Positions 1 through 6,700 of a stretch of DNA of 34,713 bases are shown here, piece after piece. Below the pieces are notes generated by a model that saw only the letters and a program-made list of their open reading frames with translations, made no database searches and was not told the DNA's origin. The stretch is from Sphingomonas faeni (GTDB lineage: Bacteria; Pseudomonadota; Alphaproteobacteria; Sphingomonadales; Sphingomonadaceae), in assembly GCF_024273235.1 (NCBI RefSeq), contig NZ_JANBVH010000044.1:1-34713 (forward strand). Reading direction: 5' to 3'. Every line of letters begins with the position of its first letter. Position 1 is the stretch's first letter. The position numbers and the translations under genes were made by a program.

Positions 1-214
1 GCGATCATTACCGTTTTTCAAAGGATTGGCTTGAATTTATCAGGCGGAAGTCGACAGTCATGGTGCGCGTGGCCAGACCTGGGTGTGACCGGGTGGTACA
101 TGGCCGGCGAGACGGGAGGCGTCGTGCGACAGCGGCAAAATCCGCAGGCACGGGGTCGGTCGGCTGCCGCGGCATCGATGCTCGGATATCCGTGGCGGCG
201 AAGGGGGGTCTTGG
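1..214. other. Leader region upstream of the MarR-like gene
   Basis: I see no convincing gene here; open frames on both strands look like chance frames in G+C-rich DNA. The part nearest the gene carries two adjacent 10-bp palindromes, listed separately, and a purine-rich ribosome-binding site (AAGGGGGG, 201-208) serving the GTG start at 215. The window edge cuts off whatever lies upstream. Confidence 0.5.
172..192. promoter_or_regulatory. Tandem 10-bp palindromes, candidate autoregulatory operator
   Basis: GCATCGATGC (172-181) and CGGATATCCG (183-192) are both perfect 10-bp palindromes separated by one base. They end 22 bases before the GTG start of the winged-helix regulator gene. MarR-family proteins are dimers that often bind palindromes next to their own gene, so autoregulation is a reasonable inference. 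The two palindromes do not share a sequence, which weakens the idea of one protein binding both. Confidence 0.3.
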
Positions 215-676
215 GTGAAGAATGAATCCGTAGTCGAATTGATCAAGGATCTGACGGCCAAGCTTTCGGCGGTTGCCGAAGAATTCAATGGCAGGATCGC
301 GCAAGCGGAAAAACCATTGTCGCCCGCCGACGAGCCCAGCGACGCGACGCTGATCGAACACGCCAACACCGTCCTGGCGGAACGGCGCATGCGTCGCCGG
401 TACCTGCCGGAGGAATTGTTTCACGAGCCCGCCTGGGACATGTTGCTGGCGTTGTTCGTCGCGCGCGACGATCGATCGCCGATGAACATCAAGGCACTGG
501 TCGCCCTGTCCGACGCGCCCGTCACCACCTCGCAGCGCTGGATCGAGCATCTCCACAAGCTGAAGCTGATCGACCGGGTGGTCGATCCGACCGATCGGCG
601 ACGGGTCGAGATATCGCTCAGCTACAATGGCGAGCAGGCGATGAAAGCCTATCTACGGGCGCTCGCCCGGAGCTGA
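215..676 (+). CDS. MarR-like winged-helix DNA-binding protein
   Basis: A 153-residue protein with an alpha-helical N-terminal part (1-60) and a winged helix-turn-helix at about residues 66-150. The segment LFHEPAWDMLLALFVARDD starts the domain, the recognition helix is around 102-117 (APVTTSQRWIEHL), and the wing carries DPTDRRRVEISL, the typical MarR beta-hairpin signature. The GTG start follows AAGGGGGG at seven bases. Proteins of this shape are common in sphingomonads and are presumed cytoplasmic transcription regulators, but the ligand and targets are unknown. It is the first gene before the DUF11 surface operon and shares its direction, with 254 bases between them, so it may control that operon. 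That link is inference from position only. Confidence 0.8.
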   Translation: MKNESVVELIKDLTAKLSAVAEEFNGRIAQAEKPLSPADEPSDATLIEHANTVLAERRMRRRYLPEELFHEPAWDMLLALFVARDDRSPMNIKALVALSDAPVTTSQRWIEHLHKLKLIDRVVDPTDRRRVEISLSYNGEQAMKAYLRALARS

Positions 677-930
677 GCCTTCGCCTTTCGCCTATCTATG
701 TGCGACGGCCGCATCGATAGAACCATATCCCGATGTATCGGCCCATGTCTGAAACCGAAATACAGTATATCTACAAGGTGGTTCTGATTTTAGGGTAGTA
801 CATCACGAACCGGATGTAATTCTATTAAGTATCAAAATACGCGAATATTTCGCCGTTTTGATTTGGTAGCATTTGATTAATAGGCTCGAGCCAATTTTGT
901 TCCCTGCCGCTGGGTAAGGGATCAAAAAAA
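677..930. promoter_or_regulatory. AT-rich leader of the DUF11 operon
   Basis: This 254-base gap is clearly richer in A+T than anything around it, especially at 770-930, which fits a promoter and leader region. It holds a small palindrome CCGAT-GT-ATCGG at 730-741, a long interrupted palindrome at 831-862 (listed separately) and GGCTCGAGCC at 883-892. A weak ribosome-binding site AAGGG lies at 916-920 before the TTG start at 931. No gene was found. The exact promoter boxes are not identifiable by eye. Confidence 0.45.
831..862. promoter_or_regulatory. Long interrupted palindrome in the DUF11 operon leader
   Basis: Outer arms ATCAAAA (831-837) and TTTTGAT (856-862) pair perfectly. Inner arms GCGAA (841-845) and TTCGC (849-853) pair around a three-base loop, with a small asymmetric internal loop between the two stems. 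No T-run follows, so it is not a standard terminator. It sits about 70 bases before the first gene of the surface operon, where it could be a dimer-binding operator or an RNA hairpin in the 5' leader. The upstream MarR-like protein is a candidate binder by position only. Confidence 0.4.
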
Positions 931-2061
931 TTGTTTCGACCGTTGTCAAAGCCTGTTGGACAAGGCAGCCGTTACTCGCGCGCCCTTGCGGCTTTGCGCG
1001 GTACGCCTTTGCGCGGTACGGTGGCGATCCTGCTCGCCGGGACGGGGCTCCAGGCATTGGTCAGCTCGCCCGCATCGGCGCAGGTGTCCGGCAGCACGAG
1101 TGTCGGTACGCCAGCCGGTACTGCGGCCGGTACCCCGATCATCAACACGGCGGGCCTCCGCTACGACCTGGGCGATGCGACCCGGTCGACGACGTCGAAC
1201 ACCGTGACGATCGTCGTCGCAGAGCGCCTCGACGTCGCGCTCACCGGCGACATTGGTGGCGCGATCGTCGTGACGACCGCGCCGACCGTCGTTCCGTTGA
1301 CGCTGACCAATCTCGACAACGGCAATGAATCCTTCGTGCTGGCCGTCACGCTGGTAGCTGGGACGAACTCGCCCGGCACCATAGTGGTGCGCACGCTGGT
1401 GATCGATGCGGATGGCGACGGCCTGTACGATGCCACCCGCGATCCGGCGCTGGTGGACGGCAAGACGCCCAGCCTGTCGCCAGGCCAGTCGATCAAGCTG
1501 CTGGCGATCGTCGCCGCGGCACCCGGCACGGGAGCCCCTGCGGCCGCCCCCGCCACGGCGACTCTAACCGTCACCGCACGATCGACGACCGGATCGGGCA
1601 GCGCCGGCACCGGCTATGATGGCCTGGGCGATGGTGGCGGCGCTGCGGTGGTGGGCCCGACCGGAGCAAGCGCCAGCGTCTCGATTCCACTGACCACCGC
1701 CACCGCCGCCGGCGCGTCGCTGTTCAAGAGCCAGTCGGTACGCGCCGCCGACGGATCGCAGAACGCGGTGCGCGATTCGGTCATCACCTACACGCTCGAG
1801 GCGCGCTTTACCGACGCCGTCGCCGGGGCGCGGATCGCCGACCCGATCCCTGCCGGCACCGTTTTCGTCCCCGGCAGCCTGATGCTCGACGGCGTTCCGC
1901 TCAGCGATGCCGCGGACGGCGACGCGGGTCGCTTCGACGCGACTGGCGCTCAGGCCGGCGCCCAGACCGGCGGCCCACAAGCCCCCGGGATCGCCGTCGC
2001 GCTCGGGCAGGTCGCCGCCGCCTCCGTCCACACCGTCCAGTTCAAAGCCAAGATCCAATGA
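931..2061 (+). CDS. Secreted DUF11-type repeat protein 1
   Basis: A 376-residue exported protein. Residues 1-50 form a signal peptide with a long basic n-region, hydrophobic core VAILLAGTGLQALV and cleavage site ASA|QV. A threonine/asparagine-rich motif follows at about 61-96 (AGTPIINTA, then TSNTVTIVV), and the same motif is in the third and fourth genes of the operon. An aspartate-rich DADGDGLYD stretch near 155-163 resembles calcium-binding loops. From about 262 to the end lies a DUF11-like beta-sandwich (DSVITYTLEARF, then IPAGTVFVPGSLMLDG). The TTG start is chosen because a later in-frame GTG would remove the basic n-region; AAGGG lies ten bases upstream. Its stop overlaps an ATG, but the next gene probably starts at 2073. 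Function unknown; a periplasmic or surface structural role is inferred. Confidence 0.75.
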   Translation: MFRPLSKPVGQGSRYSRALAALRGTPLRGTVAILLAGTGLQALVSSPASAQVSGSTSVGTPAGTAAGTPIINTAGLRYDLGDATRSTTSNTVTIVVAERLDVALTGDIGGAIVVTTAPTVVPLTLTNLDNGNESFVLAVTLVAGTNSPGTIVVRTLVIDADGDGLYDATRDPALVDGKTPSLSPGQSIKLLAIVAAAPGTGAPAAAPATATLTVTARSTTGSGSAGTGYDGLGDGGGAAVVGPTGASASVSIPLTTATAAGASLFKSQSVRAADGSQNAVRDSVITYTLEARFTDAVAGARIADPIPAGTVFVPGSLMLDGVPLSDAADGDAGRFDATGAQAGAQTGGPQAPGIAVALGQVAAASVHTVQFKAKIQ

Positions 2062-2072
2062 GGAGCATAGCC

Positions 2073-2546
2073 ATGATCTCACGTCCCATGATTGCCGCCA
2101 TCCTGACGTCGACGGCCGCCGTCGCGTCGGCTGCTGCGGGCCCCTTGCAAGTGACCAGCAGCGTCATGGTCGAGGCCCGCAGTGCCGCGCCCGACGGCAC
2201 CACCCGGGTTACGCTGGTGAAGCCGTCGCGGGTAACGCCGGGCGACAAGGTGATCTTCATCCTGGCCTATCGCAACACCGGCGCGCAGCCGCTGGCCGAC
2301 GTGGTGCTCGACAATCCGTTGCCGCGCCAGATCGCCTATCGCGCCGCCAATCCCGGTTCGCCCGCGCCCGACGTGTCGGTCGACGGCAAGACTTTCGGTT
2401 CGCTCGCCACCCTGCGCGTCCGCAGCCCCGACGGCGGCACGCGCGCGGCGAACCCCAACGATGTCACCAGCGTCCGGTGGCGCCTCGCGAGTCCGATCCC
2501 GGCCGGCGCGCAAGGCCAGTTCGCGTTCCAGGCCGTCCTGAAATGA
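2073..2546 (+). CDS. Secreted DUF11-type protein 2
   Basis: A 157-residue protein, essentially one signal peptide (MISRPMIAAILTSTAAVASAAAG) plus one DUF11-like beta-sandwich. The core DUF11 pattern is visible: VTPGDKVIFILAYRNTG, then LADVVLDNPLPRQIAYR, ending in the strand GQFAFQAVLK. The ATG at 2073 is chosen because GAGGAG (2060-2065) lies seven bases upstream; an ATG at 2058 that overlaps the preceding stop would add five residues ahead of the signal peptide. It is the only one of the three small secreted proteins lacking the shared N-terminal AGT-NTA-TSN motif. It lies between two motif-bearing paralogues in the same operon, so it may be a partner or cap subunit. That role is inference. 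Confidence 0.75.
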   Translation: MISRPMIAAILTSTAAVASAAAGPLQVTSSVMVEARSAAPDGTTRVTLVKPSRVTPGDKVIFILAYRNTGAQPLADVVLDNPLPRQIAYRAANPGSPAPDVSVDGKTFGSLATLRVRSPDGGTRAANPNDVTSVRWRLASPIPAGAQGQFAFQAVLK

Positions 2547-2596
2547 TCCCGACCCTCACCCACCACGCCTGAACACACCAGAAGGAAGACCAAGAC

Positions 2597-3712
2597 ATGC
2601 ATGCAAAAGGGGTAATACGCACGCTGATGGCCGGAACGGCCGCAGTCGTGTCGTTTGGAACTGCATCGGCGCAGACCGCGCCGGGGCCCGCCGGCACCGC
2701 CGCGGGCACGACCATCACCAACACCGCGCAGGCGAGCTACACCGTCAACGGCGTGCAGCAGAGCGCCACGTCGAACGTCGCGACGTTCGTGGTCGATCTG
2801 AAAGCGAACCTGACGGTCGCGCCGCTGGGCGGCAACACGCCCGTCTCGATCGGCGAGACCGATGCGGTGCTGAAATTCACCGTGACCAACAACACCAACG
2901 GAACGCAGGATTTCATCCTGTCGCCCATCCAGAGCCTGCTCGGCGGTGTGTTCGCAGGGGATAATTTCGACGTCGACAACATCCGTATCATCGTCGATTC
3001 GGACGGCGACAACCTCTATACTGCCGCCGATACCGCGACCTACATCAACGAACTCCCCGCGGACCAGACCAGGACCGTCTTCATCGTCGCGAACGTGCCT
3101 GCAGAGCAGGCCGCGTCGCTCGCCACCGTCACGCTGGTGGCGCAGATCGCCGCGGGCGGCGACGTGACGCGGCAGGGCGATGCGCTGGTATCGAACGGCC
3201 TCGCCGCCAACCGTGACGGCGTGGTCGACGTGGTCTTTGCCGACAATGATTCGGGCTTCGGCGACCTCGCGTTCAACGGATACGGTCGTGCGACGCTGGC
3301 GTACGAGATCACGACCCGCAACGTGGACCTCTCGATCGCGAAATCGTCGACGGTCATCTCGGATCCGGTGAGCGGGATCACACTGCCCAAGGCGATTCCG
3401 GGTGCGATCGTGCGCTATTGCCTGATCGTGAGAAACGCGACGACGCTGACCCCGGCGCGCAACGTCAACCTGACCGATCTCATTCCCGCCAACACGACGT
3501 ATGAGGCCAACTCGATCACGGTCGGCGGCATCGCCCTCGGCGACGAATGCGTGCTGGACGGCCTCCCGCTGAGCGATGCCGGTGGTACGGTATTGCCGGT
3601 GAGCGGCATCACCGGATCGTACGACGCGACGGCCCGGCAGGTGAGGGTGACGATCCCGACGGTGACCTCGCTCCTGCCGGTCGCCGCGAGCTTCCGCGTG
3701 AAGATCAACTAA
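2597..3712 (+). CDS. Secreted DUF11-type repeat protein 3
   Basis: A 371-residue exported protein with a signal peptide (about 1-26, cleavage TASA|QT) and the shared N-terminal motif (AGTTITNTA, then SATSNVATFVV). It aligns in layout with the first DUF11 protein of the operon: N-terminal motif, a beta domain with an aspartate loop (DSDGDNLYTAADT), then a C-terminal DUF11-like domain from about 250 (DLSIAKSSTVI, IPGAIVRYCLIVRNAT, LIPANTTYEANSITVGG). The last strand, ASFRVKIN, ends the protein. AGAAGGAAG at 2580-2588 is the ribosome-binding site. The two proteins are probably duplicated paralogues. Two cysteines (one in RYCLIV, one in GDECVLDG) could form a disulfide in the C-terminal domain. 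Cellular role unknown. Confidence 0.78.
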   Translation: MHAKGVIRTLMAGTAAVVSFGTASAQTAPGPAGTAAGTTITNTAQASYTVNGVQQSATSNVATFVVDLKANLTVAPLGGNTPVSIGETDAVLKFTVTNNTNGTQDFILSPIQSLLGGVFAGDNFDVDNIRIIVDSDGDNLYTAADTATYINELPADQTRTVFIVANVPAEQAASLATVTLVAQIAAGGDVTRQGDALVSNGLAANRDGVVDVVFADNDSGFGDLAFNGYGRATLAYEITTRNVDLSIAKSSTVISDPVSGITLPKAIPGAIVRYCLIVRNATTLTPARNVNLTDLIPANTTYEANSITVGGIALGDECVLDGLPLSDAGGTVLPVSGITGSYDATARQVRVTIPTVTSLLPVAASFRVKIN

Positions 3713-3757
3713 ACCCGCCCCTCGCGGACCCCGTCCCTCGATAAAGGAACGACCGAT

Positions 3758-3785
3758 CCCGGCACGCGTGGCGACGCGTGCCGGG
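3758..3785 (+). promoter_or_regulatory. Perfect 12-bp hairpin over the ribosome-binding site of the outer-membrane gene
   Basis: The arms at 3758-3769 and 3774-3785 (CCCGGCACGCGT and its exact complement) enclose a four-base loop. The right arm runs into GGGGGAGG (3783-3790), the ribosome-binding site of the ATG at 3798, so part of that site would be base-paired. No T-run follows, so this is not a typical terminator. It could lower translation of the large gene, stabilise the upstream mRNA after processing, or act as an attenuator. Which of these applies cannot be told from sequence. Confidence 0.6.
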
Positions 3786-3797
3786 GGAGGATCCTGC

Positions 3798-6700
3798 ATG
3801 TCCAGCCTCCACCGCCTTTCGCGCCCTTGCGCCCCGATCCTGACGATGGTCCTGACGATGGTCTGGGCCATCCTGTACGGGCTCGTGGTCGGCTGCCTGC
3901 CGGTCGCGGCGCAGACGGGTGCCGAGGGTACTGGCCAGACGCGCATCCAGAACAGCGCGACGCTGTCGTTCGACGATGCGGGCAGCAATACGGGCATCCG
4001 CACGGTGACCTCGAACACGGTTTCGCTCGATGTGAACCGCGCCAAGCGCCCGACGACGCTGACGTTTCGCCTGCCGCCGCCCAATTACGCAATGACCGGC
4101 GCCGCGTGTCAGACCACGCCGACCCTGCTCTTCACGCCGGCGCCGATCGACGCCGCGACCTATGCCGCGTCGTCCCCGATCGCGACCGTCGACATCTATG
4201 CGGACATGATCCTGGTGCTCGACAACCAGGCCGGCAACCGCGATCCCGATTTGCGCGAAACCGCGATCATCGCGGTCGAGGTCGGCACCATCAAGACCAC
4301 GCTGACGCTGACCGAGACCGCGGTCGCCAGCGGCATCTTCGCCGGCGGGATCCCCGCCGTCGCGACCGGCAAGTATCCCGAGCTCGCGGCCTGCGATATC
4401 CGCAACCAGCGCGGCGCGGCGATCAAGCTGAGCTTTGCCGAGGACGGCTACAGCCTCGCCTCGATGGCGTCGCTGCTGATCGATCCGGCTGGCTATACCT
4501 TCGATTCGCGGACCGGCGCGCTGGTCGACGGCACCACCGTGTCGCTGGTCGACGAGACCGGCCAGCCCGCCACCGTGTTCGGCGACGACGGGGTCAGCCG
4601 CTATCCCTCCACCGTGATCACCGGCGAGGCGGTCACCGACGCCAGCGGCCGGGTGTATCCGGGCGAGACGGGGCGCTATCGTTTCCCGCTGACCGCACCG
4701 GGGCGCTATTTCCTGAAGGTCGCGCCGCCCGGCACCTACACCGCGCCCTCGACCGTGGATCGCGCGACGCTGGCGCAGTTGAAGGACCCGCAGGGCAGGG
4801 CGTTCATCCTCAACGACACGAGCTTCGGCGGATCGCTGACGCTGTCGACGCCCGAGCCGTTCTCGGCCGACATTCCGCTCGACAGCCCCGGCGCGGGGAC
4901 GCTGCTGCTGACCAAGATCGCGTCCGTGCGCGAGGCGTCGCCGGGCGATTTCGTCCAGTATCTGCTGCGGATCACCAACCGCGATGCCGTCCCGGCGCGC
5001 GGGCTCCACGTCGCCGATACGCTACCCAAGGGATTGCGCTACGAGCGCAATTCCGCACGCGGCGGGGACGAGCCGACCGTGTCGTCCGATGGCCGCACGC
5101 TCGACTTCGTCATTCCGGTGCTGGCGGCCGGCGCCTCGACCGAGCTGAAATACGTCGTCAGCATCGCCCCCGGCGCACCCGCCGGCGAAGCGCTCAACCG
5201 CGCGCGCGTCGTCGGGCAGGGCACCGTCACCAGCAACGAGGCGGCGGCATCGGTTCGCCTGCGCCCGCTGTTGTTCACCGACGCGATGACGATCATCGGC
5301 CGCGTGACCGAGGGGAATTGCGGCGATCCGGTCGACAAGCGCAAGGGCGTGGCCGGCATCCGCCTGTTGATGGAGGACGGCACGTTCGTCGCCACCGATC
5401 GCGACGGGCTGTACCATTTCGAGGGCGTCCGTGCCGGGCGTCACGTCGTCCAGATCGACACGTCGAGCATCCCCGCGACGCACGCGCCGGTCGCCTGCGA
5501 CATCGACACGCGTCAGGCGAACAGTGCGATCTCGCGGTTCGTCGAGGGAGACGGCGGCTTGCTCAAGCGCGTCGACTTCCAGCTGAAGCCGACCGGCAAG
5601 GCCAAGGCTGCCGATGCCGCACTGCCGATCACGGTGGTCGACGACGCCACCGCTGCGGGCAGCCGCGACTGGCTCGCCAGCGGCCAGACCGCCGGCGTAG
5701 ACTGGCTGTTCCCACTCGCCGACCATAACCCGCGCGCACCGGTCGTCCGCGCCGTGATCAAGCATCTGCCCGGCCAGCGGGTCGCGCTGACGATCAACGG
5801 CAAGCAGGTCGAGCCGCTGGCGTTCGATGGCACGGAGCAGCGCGACGGTACCGATCTCGCGGTCTCGCGCTGGACCGGCATCCCGTTGATCGACGGAGAC
5901 AATCGTCTCCAGGCACGCGTGCTCGCCGCCGATGGCAGCGTCGTCAAGACGCTCGACCGGATGGTGCATTATGCAGGCCTGCCGGTCCGTGCGGTGTTCG
6001 ATGCCGCCAACAGCCGGCTGGTCGCCGATGGCCTCACCCGACCGCTGATCGCGGTGCGCGTGACCGACAAGGCCGGTCGTCCGGTCCGCGCGGGGACGAT
6101 CGTGCCGTTCACGGTCGACCAGCCCTATACCGCCGCGGTCGAGGTCGCGCTGGAGCAGACCCGCCAGCTTGCCGGGCGTGAGCGCACGTCGACGACCGCG
6201 CTGGTGGTGGGCGACGACGGGCTCGCCTTCCTCGCGCTCCAGCCGACGACGCAGGCGGGTGCCGCGCGCGTGGTCATCTCGCTGACCGAAGATAAAATAG
6301 TCCACACCAACGAAGTTCGCGCCTGGCTGGCCGCGTCCGCCAAGGACTGGATCGTGGTCGGCTTCGGCGCGGGCTCGATCGGCTACGACATGCTCAGCAA
6401 GCGCCAGTCTGGCCTGCCCAGGTCGGAGCGCAACAGCGTCGTCACCGACGGCCAGCTCGCTTTCTACGCCAAGGGTCGCGTCAAGGGATCGTGGCTGGCG
6501 ACGATCGCCTATGACAGCGACCGCAAATACGACCCCGACCGCGGCCTGCTCGGCACGATCGACCCCGATCGCTATTACACCGTCTATGGCGACGGTTCGC
6601 GCCAGGGCTATGACGCGGCGACGCGGCGGAAGCTGTACCTGCGGCTCGAGCGTCGCGAATTCTACGCGCTGTTCGGCGATTTCGAGACCGGGTTCACCGA

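Noticed and set aside
690..741. Short inverted repeats after the MarR-like gene as a terminator
   Set aside because: The possible stems are short and interrupted, and no T-run follows.
3746..3770. GGAAC-N16-CGTG before the outer-membrane gene as an EcfG promoter
   Set aside because: The -10 box has a mismatch in the conserved TT, and the -10 falls within the perfect hairpin, which explains the bases better.
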